A DNA stretch of 64,000 nucleotides from assembly GCA_035463295.1 (NCBI GenBank), contig DATHTK010000099.1, forward strand, positions 1-64,000, written 5' to 3'. Each line of letters opens with the position of its first letter. The first letter of the stretch is position 1. Under the pieces are notes generated by a model, which ran no database searches, had not been told where the DNA came from, and saw only the letters and a list, made by a program, of their open reading frames with translations. A program made the position numbers and the translations under genes. Source of the DNA: DATHTK01 sp035463295 (GTDB lineage: Bacteria; Actinomycetota; Rubrobacteria; Rubrobacterales; Rubrobacteraceae). Shown one piece after another: positions 50,722 through 59,273 of this stretch.

Positions 50722-51363
50722 GTGAGCAGAATACTGACGACAGTGCTGGCAGGAGCAGCGATGGCCGCAGCGATGGTGGTTGTGTCTGTGGGTACGGTGC
50801 CCCGGGAGGTCGATGCTGCCTCCAGATTCAAGACCGTAACCAAGACCTTCAGCGAGTCGCAGGAAATCTTTATTCCTCTACAGTTTGCGGCCGGCTCAGC
50901 CACACCCTACCCGTCTGAGATAAACGCTCGAAGCTTCAAGCGGGGCAAGATCGTCGATGTGAACGTGAAGCTCGAGGACTTCAGCCACACTAACCCTGCC
51001 GACATTGATGTGATGGTTTCCCATCGAGGCGTCAACCGCATCGTCATGTTCGACGTGAGCGGCGATGAAGATATCAGCAACATCACGCTCAGACTGGACG
51101 ATGAGGCGGACAATCCCCTGCCCGGTGACCCGCTCACCAGCGGCAGGTTCCGGCCTACCAACGCCTTGGGGGGCGGAGAGAGTCAGCTCGATCCTTTCCC
51201 CGTTCCAGCGCCAGCCCCGGGTGAGAGAGTAAAGCTCTCTGGCTTTGACGGAGAGAACCCTAACGGTTCCTGGAAATTGTAGGTTGTGGATGACCAAGGC
51301 GGAAATGCGGGAGAGTTTGATGGAGGATGGGGCATCAGGATCAAGGCCAAGGTCAGGAGGTAG
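50722..51363 (+). pseudogene. Secreted P-domain-like protein interrupted by in-frame amber codon
   Basis: Frame from ATG-like GTG 50722 to TAG 51280-51282 encodes 186 residues: a signal peptide (LTTVLAGAAMAAAMVVVSVG), then a beta-rich domain ending NPNGSWKL. In the same frame after the TAG are 26 further codons (VVDDQGGNAGEFDGGWGIRI) to TAG 51361-51363, which complete the pattern NGSWKL-Y-VVDDxGG...GGW...I typical of P-domain-like actinobacterial secreted repeats. A single C/T-to-G change in a Tyr codon (TAC/TAT to TAG) would explain it. Pseudogene, readthrough or sequencing error are the options. Confidence 0.7.
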
Positions 51364-51542
51364 AGACTACATCGCAGGAGAACCTCGGCTAACCCATGTT
51401 CTCCGAAGTAGGCATAGCCTCGTTCTACCCCTGTGGAGGACCGTGGCCGTCTGGACCGGGGCTACGGGCTCTAGCGACCTGGGTCTCTACAGGCCACGCC
51501 AAGCCGACGTAGTACAGCCCTTGAGCGGGTCACCGTGTTGCT
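51364..51542. other. Short gap, nothing recognised
   Basis: Between the secreted-protein pseudogene and the small membrane-tail gene. No conserved motif or promoter seen. Confidence 0.4.
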
Positions 51543-51797
51543 TTACGCTCCCCCCAGCACCGACGCCAACAACCTCTCGAGCAGGTAGAGCAAGATCCCA
51601 AACGAGACCAGCAGTATCATCCCCGCCGACCACAACGCTGCAAGTACCGCGGGCCCCGGCAGCCGCAAGAACCGCTCTAGGGTAGCGTCGTCGATGAAGC
51701 TGTCCGACGGCGAGGCGTGGTAGTGATAGCGCTCCTCCAAGTGCTTTCGAGGTCTCCGTCGAGTCCTGCGTTGTTCCGGAGAGACGGTCCGTGACAT
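51543..51797 (-). CDS. Small protein with C-terminal transmembrane segment, 84 aa
   Basis: ATG 51797 with AGGTGGTGA upstream, chosen over 51905. The N-terminal 30 residues are Arg/His-rich (SPEQRRTRRRPRKHLEERYHYH), then DSFIDDATLERFLRLPG, then one long hydrophobic helix (VLAALWSAGMILLVSFGILLYLLERLLASVL). A tail-anchored-like protein. No family recognised. Confidence 0.55.
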   Translation of the reverse strand: MSRTVSPEQRRTRRRPRKHLEERYHYHASPSDSFIDDATLERFLRLPGPAVLAALWSAGMILLVSFGILLYLLERLLASVLGGA

Positions 51798-52012
51798 AAG
51801 CTCATCACCACCTGGACGCTTGCCGGCACCCTGTTCCCCGCGTTTCCCCAGCAAGATATCTTTGTTACCGACGAGCGAGATTCTAAACATCTTGCCCGTA
51901 TCCACCCAAGCTCGTAGAAGGCATATTCTGAGAAGGTCGCGTTCACAAACGCAGGAGGCCGAGGCCTCCTCGAGGACCCCGGCCCGAGCGCTTTGCGCCG
52001 ATTCTCCAGTCT

Positions 52013-52231
52013 CTAGCGGCCGCCTTGCACCGTCTGCAGGACCTCCTCAACGCTGTTGAAGTTGTCCTTGCCGGAGTTCCTTATCTGCTCCACCAACTCC
52101 TGCGGCGCGTTGTTGCTCTCGGCGTTTGAGGCTACCTCTTCCTTTTGCGCAGGAAAGTTCACACCCTGCAGAAACTGCTGAACTTGACCCAGATCGAGGT
52201 TGCCAAGGTTACCCAAGTCGCCGAGTCCCAT
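52013..52231 (-). CDS. DUF2795-like small protein
   Basis: 72 residues: MGLGDLGNLGNLDLGQVQQF then LQGVNFPAQKEEVASNAESNNAPQELVEQIRNSGKDNFNSVEEVLQTV, which has the FPAxKxxLxxxA...N-apxxvlexlxxlp pattern of DUF2795 domains. Glycine-leucine-rich start. Function unknown; this family is common and small in actinobacteria. ATG start. Confidence 0.75.
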   Translation of the reverse strand: MGLGDLGNLGNLDLGQVQQFLQGVNFPAQKEEVASNAESNNAPQELVEQIRNSGKDNFNSVEEVLQTVQGGR

Positions 52232-52500
52232 GTCCTTTATCCTCCTGTACCGGTAGTTTACTGTTCAAGGTCTCTACCCAAGATGCCAGACACCCAAAAC
52301 CGGTCGACTCTTGCACAGGCTCCTGCTTCCATTCGGCCACGCTCGTAGAGCCGGGCTTTAGCCATTCGCGACATCCGACGTTCGCATGAGCATGGATTAC
52401 GTGGGGGCGCCAGCGAGTGAGAGGCGGTTAGCCCGCTCATGAGGCCTTTCAGAGGGTTTCCGAGCTTCTATTGCGGACGGTCGTCGTATAGACTCCGGGC
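52232..52500. other. Gap of 269 bases, nothing recognised
   Basis: Contains the promoter space for the DUF2795-like gene (leftward) and the 88-aa unknown (rightward). Short open frames look like shadows. Confidence 0.4.
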
Positions 52501-52767
52501 ATGAGAGGAGCCGAAGAGCTGGTAAAGATCCGGGCTCACTCGCCCGGGAGATACCCCATACTGATCGTGGAGACGCCTGACGGCGGGTTGTGCGCCGCCT
52601 ACCTGGAGACCGGCTACGACCTCGGTCGCGCGAAGCCCGTCGAAGAGGACTGGCTGCACGAGAACGCAGTCGGCCGCCACAGCTTTATAGAAGTGAACCC
52701 GCCGAAGGAGCTGGCGGCCTCGGCGCTAGAAGATCACGCGCGGCAGGAGATCATCGGCAGAGACTGA
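52501..52767 (+). CDS. Hypothetical protein, 88 aa
   Basis: MRGAEELVKIRAHSPGRYPI then LIVETPDGGLCAAYLETGYDLGRAKPVEEDWLHENAVGRHSFIEVNPPKELAASALEDHARQEII. Two short beta strands and a C-terminal helix. ATG with GACTCCGGGC upstream, no clear RBS. No family. It converges with the PASTA kinase gene (24 bases). Confidence 0.55.
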   Translation: MRGAEELVKIRAHSPGRYPILIVETPDGGLCAAYLETGYDLGRAKPVEEDWLHENAVGRHSFIEVNPPKELAASALEDHARQEIIGRD

Positions 52768-52791
52768 GACAACCCCGGCGCGGGGCCTGTA

Positions 52792-54804
52792 CTAATCCCC
52801 ACCCCCGCCGCGACCGCCCCCGTTGCGCCCTTCCCTGCCGTTCTCCCTGTTCTCCAGGGCCTTCTGCCTGGCCTCATTAGCCTTCTCCCGAGCATCCCGC
52901 TGCGCCTCCGCGCGGTTGTTGTCGGCGTTGTTCTGCGCGGGCGGTGGCGGACCTGTGCTGTTGTCGTCGTTGTTCTGTGCGGGCGGTGGCGGACCTGTGC
53001 TGTAGTAGATCGCGACGAGCGTGCCCGGTTCCAGCTCCGTGCCTGCCCCGGGGTCCGTGGAGACGACGGTGCCCTCCGGCTCGTCGCCCTGGTACTCGAA
53101 GGTCTGGTAGGAGAGCCCGGAGTTGGTGATCTCCGCTGCAGCTGCGTCCACGTCGTTCCCGACGACGTCGGGAACGACGACCGGCTCCGGTCCGATGCTT
53201 ATGGTGACGTCTACGGCACTGCCCGGCTCCGCCTCGCTGCCCGCCCCGGGATCCTGTGAGATGATGGTCCAAGCCGTCGCGTCGCTGTAGGACTCGACCT
53301 GTGCCCCGAGCTCCAGCCCGGCGTCGTCGAGGAGTGCGGTCGCCTGGTCCACGTTGTTGCCGGTGAGGTCCGGGACCTCTACGCTCGCGGGACCCGTGCC
53401 GACGGTCATGGTCACCTGCGAGCCGTACTCCTCCTGTGAGCCGCCCTCCGGGTCCTGCTGCGTCACCGTGCCCTCCTCTTCGAAGGAGCTCTCCTCCTCC
53501 TCGACCGCGACCTCGAACCCCGCCTCTTCGAGCGTGCTTCGCGCCGCGTCGCGTCCCTCGCCGACGACCCCCGGCACCTCGGCCACCCGCGTCCCGACGA
53601 CATCGACCGAGATCGTCGAGCCCCTCTCGGCCCGTCCGCCTTCCGGGTCCTGGCTCAGGATGGTGCCGACGGGTTGCTCGCCGTTGATCTCGTTGTCGAC
53701 CTCGATCTCGAAGTCCTCTCCGTGCTCGTTCCTGGCCTCCTCGAGTGTCATACCCGTCATGTCGGGGACCCCGATGCGGGGCACGTCCGGCTCTCGCTGG
53801 TCCTGGAGATAGTTATAGCCGGCCCACGCGAGGGGGGCCAGCAGGAGAAGAGCCAGCAGCGCCAGGATGAGCGGAGCGAACCTCCGGCGCTTCTTGCCAC
53901 CGTCCCGCCGAGGGGGCGGCACGGCCCTCGTCGGTGCTGTCGGCATAGACTGGGTCATCATCTCGGTCGTGGCGCCCGACGGCTCCAGGCCGGCGACCAC
54001 CCGCTCGAGGTCCTCGATCAGCTCGTCGTCGTTCGCGTAGCGGTCCAGGGGCTCCTTTGCGAGCAGCCGGCAGGTGATCGCGTTGATCCCGTCGGAGATC
54101 GAGGGGTCTACCTCCCTAGGCGGGCGGAGGTGCCCGTTGACGTGCTTCATCGCGATCCCCAGAGGCGTATCCGCGTCGTAGGGCAGCTCGCCGGTGAGCA
54201 TTTCGTAGAGAACGACGCCCAGAGAGTACAGGTCGCTCGCCGGACCGACGGGCTCGCCCATCGCCTGCTCGGGCGAGATGTAGTGGGCCGTACCCAGGAT
54301 CGACCCGGTCCTGGTCATCGTCGAGGAGGAGGCGGCCCGGGCGATCCCGAAGTCGGTGACCTTCACGTCCCCCGAGTCGGTGATCAGGATATTGTGCGGC
54401 TTTATGTCGCGGTGGATCACGCCGCGCTCGTGGGCGGCCTTGAGGGCCTGGGCGATCTGGAGCGCGACGGCCGCCGCCGTGCGGGCCGGCAGCGCGCCGC
54501 GGGCTACAATCCGGTCCTTGAGCGTACCACCCGGGAGGTACTCCATCGCTATGTAATACATCCCGTCCTTCGACTCGCCCCGGTCGAAGATCGAGACGAT
54601 GTTCGGGTGGGAGAGCGCGGCCGCGCTCTGGGCCTCGCGCTTGAAGCGCTCGACGAACTCCTCATCGAGCGCGTAGCGGCTGCTCATGACCTTGAGCGCG
54701 ACGTCGCGTTCGAGGACGTCGTCGTGGGCCAGGTATACCTCGGCCATCCCGCCGCTGCCGAGCGGCCGGGTGACGCGGTAGCGGTTGTCTACGAGTTGCT
54801 GCAC
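52792..54804 (-). CDS. pknB: Serine/threonine protein kinase with PASTA domains (PknB-type)
   Basis: 670 residues. The N-terminal kinase domain has GSGGMAEVYLA (residues 17-27), catalytic Lys in DVALKVM, HRDIKPHN, DFGIA and SPEQ. A single transmembrane helix (FAPLILALLALLLLAPLAWAG, about 307-328) follows. About four extracytoplasmic PASTA repeats are seen (PDMTGMTLEEARNEH; PGVVGEGRDAARSTLEEAGF; PDLTGNNVDQATALLDDAG; PDVVGNDVDAAAAEITNSG). PASTA domains sense muropeptides and lipid II in PknB. The C-terminus is a Pro/Gln/Asn/Arg/Gly-rich tail with repeats (see the next entry). GTG start. The last gene of the cluster. Confidence 0.95.
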   Translation of the reverse strand: MQQLVDNRYRVTRPLGSGGMAEVYLAHDDVLERDVALKVMSSRYALDEEFVERFKREAQSAAALSHPNIVSIFDRGESKDGMYYIAMEYLPGGTLKDRIVARGALPARTAAAVALQIAQALKAAHERGVIHRDIKPHNILITDSGDVKVTDFGIARAASSSTMTRTGSILGTAHYISPEQAMGEPVGPASDLYSLGVVLYEMLTGELPYDADTPLGIAMKHVNGHLRPPREVDPSISDGINAITCRLLAKEPLDRYANDDELIEDLERVVAGLEPSGATTEMMTQSMPTAPTRAVPPPRRDGGKKRRRFAPLILALLALLLLAPLAWAGYNYLQDQREPDVPRIGVPDMTGMTLEEARNEHGEDFEIEVDNEINGEQPVGTILSQDPEGGRAERGSTISVDVVGTRVAEVPGVVGEGRDAARSTLEEAGFEVAVEEEESSFEEEGTVTQQDPEGGSQEEYGSQVTMTVGTGPASVEVPDLTGNNVDQATALLDDAGLELGAQVESYSDATAWTIISQDPGAGSEAEPGSAVDVTISIGPEPVVVPDVVGNDVDAAAAEITNSGLSYQTFEYQGDEPEGTVVSTDPGAGTELEPGTLVAIYYSTGPPPPAQNNDDNSTGPPPPAQNNADNNRAEAQRDAREKANEARQKALENRENGREGRNGGGRGGGGD
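52928..53003. repeat. Tandem 42-bp repeat in the pknB tail
   Basis: Two near-identical units start at 52928 and 52970 (42 bases, 14 residues, STGPPPPAQNN-D/A-DN). They encode a proline/asparagine-rich segment of the kinase C-terminus. A tandem duplication of this sort is prone to length variation. Confidence 0.75.
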
Positions 54805-54822
54805 AATCGAAGCATTATAACC

Positions 54823-56280
54823 CTAGCGGGCCCCGCCATTCAGGTAAACCTCCATGATGTCCTGGGCTATCGGGATGGCCGGGGTTGCCGCGTCGCCCTG
54901 CGGCCCGATCTCGCCGCCGTTCTCGACCATGACCGCGACGGCTATCTCGGGCTCGTCCGCGGGGGCGAAGGCGATGAACCAGGAGTGCGGGTCGCGCGGC
55001 GGCGCCTCGGCTGTCCCGGTCTTGCCGGCGACCTCGACGCCGGGGATCTCGGCCTCCGTCAGCTCGCCGGTCGTTATGACGTTCTGCATCATCTCGTTCA
55101 GGGTTCTGGCGGTCTCCGCTTCGAGCGCCCTTCCGCGGGCGCTCGGGGTGGGCTTGTCGAGAATGATGCCGTCGGCTGAGCGGACCTCGCGCACCAGACG
55201 GGGCTCCATCAACACGCCGTCGTTTGCGACCGCTGCGGCGACGAGGACCATCTCGAAGACGTTGGAGGAGACGCGGTCCTGGCCGAAGGAGATCTGGGCC
55301 GTGTTCCCCTCGACCCACTCTTCCGGCGGATAGCCGAGGTCGCTGGGCGAGACGGGCAGCGGGAAATCGTCGTAGGAGTCGCCGAAGCCGAAGTCTCGCG
55401 CGGTGTTGTAGAGCAGCTCCGCTCCTACCTCCTGTATGGCGATCTTCGCGAAGATCACGTTTACCGAGAAGGCAAGAGCGTCGGCGAAGGAGATCCTCCC
55501 GTAGTCCTTGCCCTGGTAGTTGGTCACCCGGTAGCCCGGCGTGTCGAGGTAGCCGGGGTCGAAGAACTCGTCGGAGGGCAATACCCCGGCCTTGAGAGCG
55601 GCGGCCGCCGTTATGACCTTGAAGGTCGAGCCCGGCGGGTAGAGGCTCTGGGTCGCGCGGTTGACGAGCGGCGCGTCAGGGTCCTGGCTGAGCCGCGGGA
55701 AGTTCTCGTCTATGTTGTTCGGGTCGAAGGAGGGGTAGGTGACGAGGGCCAGGATCTCGCCGGTCTGTGGGTCTATCGCCATCGCCGAGCCCCGGGCCGT
55801 CTCGGTGGCCGCGAGCCCCTCGTAGGCCACGCGCTGCAGCTCCGGGTCGAGGGTCAGGACGACGTTGTCGCCGGGTTGCGGGCCGCCGGAGATCTGGTTG
55901 ATCAGATCGTCCAGCGTCTCGGGCTCCCCGGCGATCTTCGAGAGGTAGGTGTTGAGCGCGATCTCGATGCCCGTCGCCCCGTACCTGCTGCTCCAGTAAC
56001 CGACCACGTTTGAGAAGACTTCACCCTCCGGGTAGACGCGGTCGTAGAAGATGCCCTCCTCCTCGCCTCCCCGCTCCACGCTGCGGGCGAGCACGGTCTC
56101 CTCGTCACCGGCGAAGATGAGGCCGCGCGGGGTCTCCACGTTGCGCTGGGTCTGGAGCGCGTTCTGCGGGTTGTTGGCCAGCGACTCGCGGGCGTAGACC
56201 TGCCAGTAGGCGAGCGTGCCCACCAGGGCTACGAACCCCGCGACGAAGAAGTAGAAGCTGCGCCTGAGGTGGGCGTTCAA
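54823..56280 (-). CDS. pbpA: Penicillin-binding protein (class B, PbpA-type transpeptidase)
   Basis: 485 residues. N-terminal membrane anchor (FYFFVAGFVALVGTLAYW), then the dimerisation part, then a transpeptidase domain: S-x-x-K in PPGSTFKV, SxN in AFSVNVIF, KTG in VAGKTGTAE. It crosslinks peptidoglycan during growth. In Mycobacterium the equivalent PbpA is required with RodA; here the two genes are adjacent. TTG start one base after the rodA stop (TGAGTTG). Confidence 0.93.
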   Translation of the reverse strand: MNAHLRRSFYFFVAGFVALVGTLAYWQVYARESLANNPQNALQTQRNVETPRGLIFAGDEETVLARSVERGGEEEGIFYDRVYPEGEVFSNVVGYWSSRYGATGIEIALNTYLSKIAGEPETLDDLINQISGGPQPGDNVVLTLDPELQRVAYEGLAATETARGSAMAIDPQTGEILALVTYPSFDPNNIDENFPRLSQDPDAPLVNRATQSLYPPGSTFKVITAAAALKAGVLPSDEFFDPGYLDTPGYRVTNYQGKDYGRISFADALAFSVNVIFAKIAIQEVGAELLYNTARDFGFGDSYDDFPLPVSPSDLGYPPEEWVEGNTAQISFGQDRVSSNVFEMVLVAAAVANDGVLMEPRLVREVRSADGIILDKPTPSARGRALEAETARTLNEMMQNVITTGELTEAEIPGVEVAGKTGTAEAPPRDPHSWFIAFAPADEPEIAVAVMVENGGEIGPQGDAATPAIPIAQDIMEVYLNGGAR

Positions 56281-56281
56281 C

Positions 56282-57583
56282 TCAGTCGAGCCCTTCGTAG
56301 ACGGGCACCTCTGCCTCGTGCTTGCCAGCCTTCTCGGAGACGACCAGGAGGAGGCCGGTGAGGATGAAATTGCCGACCACCGAGGAGCCGCCGTAGGAGA
56401 CGAAGGGGAGCGTTATGCCGGTGAGCGGTATAGCCTTGGTCGCCCCGCCGACGATGATGAGGGTCTGGAGGGCGAACATGGCGGTCAGGCCGAAGGCCAG
56501 TAGCTTCGAGGCGTCGTCCTCGGCCAGGAGGGCTATCTTGACCCCGCGGTAGACGAAGGCGAGAAAGGCCAGAAGGACCGCCGTCGCCCCGAGCAGCCCC
56601 AGCTCGCTGGCTATCGCCGAGAAGATGAAGTCGGTCTGGACCTCGGGGATCGTCTGGGAGAACCCCGCGCCGAGGCCGGTGCCGGTGAGGCCGCCGTCGG
56701 CGATGTTGAAGATGCTCTGGAGGATCTGGAACCCCGTCCCGTCGGGGTCGGCCCAGGGGTCGAGCCAGGCCTGCATCCTGAGCTGCACGTGGTCGAACAG
56801 GAAGTACGTCACGGTCGAGCCTACGGCGAAGAGGACCGTGCCGAGGATGATGTAGGCGGTGCGGCCCGTCGCGGCGTAGAGCATCAGCAGCGGGACGGCG
56901 AAAAAGAGCAGGCTGCTCCCCAGGTCCTTCTCGAAGACGAGCAGCCCCAGAGAAGCGGCCCAGACCAGCGCGACGGGCCCGAAGTACTTGGGGGCCGGGA
57001 TCTGGACGCCGAGGATGGTGCGGCTCGTCGCCGCCAGGACGGCGCGCTTCTCGGCCAGGTAGCCGGCGAAGAAGACTACAAGCGCGATGCGGGCGAACTC
57101 CGAGGGCTGGAAGTTTACCGGCCCGATGCCGATCCAGAGCCTCGCCCCGTTGACCTCGTATCCCAGGGGGGTGAATGTCGACGCTATAAGGGCGACCGCG
57201 CCGAGGGCGAGGAGGTACTTGTAGTCGAAGAGGCGCCCGTAATTACGGAAGAACACCACGATAAAGAACATGGCGCCGCTGCCGATCAAGATCCAGATAG
57301 CCTGCGTCAGCGCCAGGTCCTCGACGCCCTCGATGTCGAAGGTGAGGCGGTAGATCATGACGAGCCCGAGCCCGGTGAGAAGCGTTACTATCGGCAGCAG
57401 CAGCACGTCGGAGTGCGGCAAGAGAACCCTCACCCAGAGGTAGAGCGCGAAGAGCGTCCCGACGTAGTAGGCGCCGTAGATGAGCGGCGGGGTCGTGGCC
57501 TCCTGCGAGAAGAAGAGGGTCACGAAGCCCAGGGCCGTCACCAGGAGCGCGAGGATCATGGGCATGGTGGCGCGCTGGGTCAC
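56282..57583 (-). CDS. rodA: SEDS-family peptidoglycan polymerase RodA/FtsW
   Basis: 433 residues, ten or so hydrophobic helices. The SEDS motifs include ARLWIGIGPVNFQPSEFARI (about 145-165) and LPFVSYGGSSVVGNF near the C-terminus, with FEKDLGSSLLFF in the middle. It polymerises glycan strands with a partner PBP, here the adjacent pbpA. The start is GTG 57583; ATG 57565 is possible. It belongs to the actinobacterial pstP-rodA-pbpA-pkn cluster. Confidence 0.94.
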   Translation of the reverse strand: MTQRATMPMILALLVTALGFVTLFFSQEATTPPLIYGAYYVGTLFALYLWVRVLLPHSDVLLLPIVTLLTGLGLVMIYRLTFDIEGVEDLALTQAIWILIGSGAMFFIVVFFRNYGRLFDYKYLLALGAVALIASTFTPLGYEVNGARLWIGIGPVNFQPSEFARIALVVFFAGYLAEKRAVLAATSRTILGVQIPAPKYFGPVALVWAASLGLLVFEKDLGSSLLFFAVPLLMLYAATGRTAYIILGTVLFAVGSTVTYFLFDHVQLRMQAWLDPWADPDGTGFQILQSIFNIADGGLTGTGLGAGFSQTIPEVQTDFIFSAIASELGLLGATAVLLAFLAFVYRGVKIALLAEDDASKLLAFGLTAMFALQTLIIVGGATKAIPLTGITLPFVSYGGSSVVGNFILTGLLLVVSEKAGKHEAEVPVYEGLD

Positions 57584-57595
57584 CTCCGGAGCCCC

Positions 57596-58762
57596 CTACT
57601 CGCCCAGGTCCTGCCGGATCTTCTCGGCCTGATCCCTGGTGTACAGCTTGTGGTCCTCTATGGGCTGCCGGTACGGCTCCTGGACTTCCGTTACTTCGAC
57701 ACCGCTCCTGCGCCACTCCTCGTTGAGCTCCACCCCCAAGGGGGCGTACGGCAGACCCCGGTATACCACGACCTCGCCGTCATCGACCTCGAAGAAGTAC
57801 CGGCTTGCCCCCCACAGGTAGGCCGGCGTCAGCGCAGCGGTCAGCACGAGAATCACGGCGAGACCCCGCACGAGCGTCCCGAGTGCCTTGCTGCGGCGGC
57901 TCCTCCGCCCTTTCCGGGACGCCGAGCTCTTGCGTGAGGCTGGCCCTTCGCGTCTCGCTCTCCCGCGTGGGGAACCGGCGGGCGGGGCGACGGCCTGCAT
58001 CTCTCGGGTGCCGGAGCGCCGCCTGGTGTCCCGGTGCGGCCGGTGTTTGACGTCCACGACCACCACTGTGACGTTGTCCGTGCCGCCCGCGTCCAGCGCG
58101 GCCGTCACGAGCCGCCGGACCGTCCCCTCGGGGTCTCCGGGGGAGCCGGAGAGAATCCCCGAGAGGCGCGCTTCGGGGACCATGTCCGTGAGGCCGTCGG
58201 AGCAGAGGAGGAGGCGGTCTCCCGCCTCCACGGGGAGGACCATGGTGTCCACGGCGACGTCCTCGTCGGCGCCCAGAGCGCGGGTTATGAGGTTCTTCTG
58301 GGGGTGCTCGGCGGCCTGGGCCCGCGTCAGGTCGCCGCTGCGCACGAGCTCGGCGACGAGCGAGTGGTCCTCGGTGAGGGGTCTGAGCTCGCCGCCGCGC
58401 AGGAGGTAGGCTCGCGAGTCTCCGACGTGCGCCACCTCTGCAACCGGCTCCTCCTCCGTCCCCGCGAAACGGATGGCCACGACCGTCGTACCCATCCCCG
58501 AGAGGTTCTCGTCGCCGCGACCGGCGGCGAGTATCCGGCGATTTGCCTCCCGTATCGCCGCGTCGAACGACTCACCGGGCTCGAGCTCCTTGAGCGCGTC
58601 CACCGCGATCGAGCTCGCCACCTCCCCGGCCTCGAAGCCGCCGATGCCGTCGGCGACCGCAAAGAGCGTCTCGTCCCTCCCGTCGCCGACGAGCAGGGAG
58701 TCCTCGTTGTTCTTCCTGACCTTTCCCGCGTCTGTGGCGCCGTACGGCTCGAGCAGCAACAT
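57596..58762 (-). CDS. pstP: PP2C-type serine/threonine phosphatase (PstP-like)
   Basis: 388 residues. PP2C domain 1-240: GATDAGKVRKNNEDSLLV, VADGIGGFEAGEVAS and CSDGLTDMV supply the metal-binding Asp residues. An Arg-rich linker (APPAGSPRGRARREG) is followed by one TM helix (LVRGLAVILVLTAALTPAYLWGA) and an extracytoplasmic ~60-residue tail with YRGLPYAPLGVELNEEW. It reverses PknA/PknB phosphorylation. ATG start. Confidence 0.93.
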   Translation of the reverse strand: MLLLEPYGATDAGKVRKNNEDSLLVGDGRDETLFAVADGIGGFEAGEVASSIAVDALKELEPGESFDAAIREANRRILAAGRGDENLSGMGTTVVAIRFAGTEEEPVAEVAHVGDSRAYLLRGGELRPLTEDHSLVAELVRSGDLTRAQAAEHPQKNLITRALGADEDVAVDTMVLPVEAGDRLLLCSDGLTDMVPEARLSGILSGSPGDPEGTVRRLVTAALDAGGTDNVTVVVVDVKHRPHRDTRRRSGTREMQAVAPPAGSPRGRARREGPASRKSSASRKGRRSRRSKALGTLVRGLAVILVLTAALTPAYLWGASRYFFEVDDGEVVVYRGLPYAPLGVELNEEWRRSGVEVTEVQEPYRQPIEDHKLYTRDQAEKIRQDLGE

Positions 58763-58771
58763 ACCCGGAGT

Positions 58772-59269
58772 CTACTCCTCGAACCTGAACGTCGTCGAGC
58801 CGATGCGGACGGAGTCCCCGTCTCTCAGAGGAGTCGCGCCGACGGTCTTGCGGCCGTTCACGAAGGTACCGTTGGTCGAGCCCAGGTCCTCCAGGTAGAG
58901 CAGCCCCCCGTGACGGGTGAGCCGGGCGTGCCGCCCGGAGGCGTAGTCATCGCTACCCAACCGGATGTCGCTCGCCGAGGAACGCCCGATGCTCGTCGCG
59001 CCGTTGCTCACCTGAAAGCGCGTCTCGGGCGCGAAGATCTCCGAGTCCTCGACGACCAGCTCGGACGCTCCCGACGTGCCCGCGCCGGGGGCGTGAGCGC
59101 CCTTGGGGGCGCCGCGCGCCTCGCGCGGTCGCCCGGGCTCCGGGGATTCGTCGTCGGGGATCTTGCGCAGGTCCCCGATCCCGCGCCGCATCACGGCGTA
59201 GATAAAGGCGAATAGCAACAGGAGCAGCAATGCCTTCGCCGCCAGCAGCGGCACCTGGAGCTCGAGCAC
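58772..59269 (-). CDS. fhaB: FHA-domain protein FhaB-like
   Basis: 165 residues: an N-terminal TM (LLAAKALLLLLLFAFIYAVMRRG), a linker, then an FHA domain (IGRSSASDIRLGSDDYASGRHARLTRHGGLLYLEDLGSTNGTFVNG, about 90-140), which binds phosphothreonine. In Mycobacterium FhaB/FipA links kinases to cell division. GTG start; followed by pstP nine bases later. Confidence 0.9.
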   Translation of the reverse strand: MLELQVPLLAAKALLLLLLFAFIYAVMRRGIGDLRKIPDDESPEPGRPREARGAPKGAHAPGAGTSGASELVVEDSEIFAPETRFQVSNGATSIGRSSASDIRLGSDDYASGRHARLTRHGGLLYLEDLGSTNGTFVNGRKTVGATPLRDGDSVRIGSTTFRFEE

Positions 59270-59273
59270 GGTC

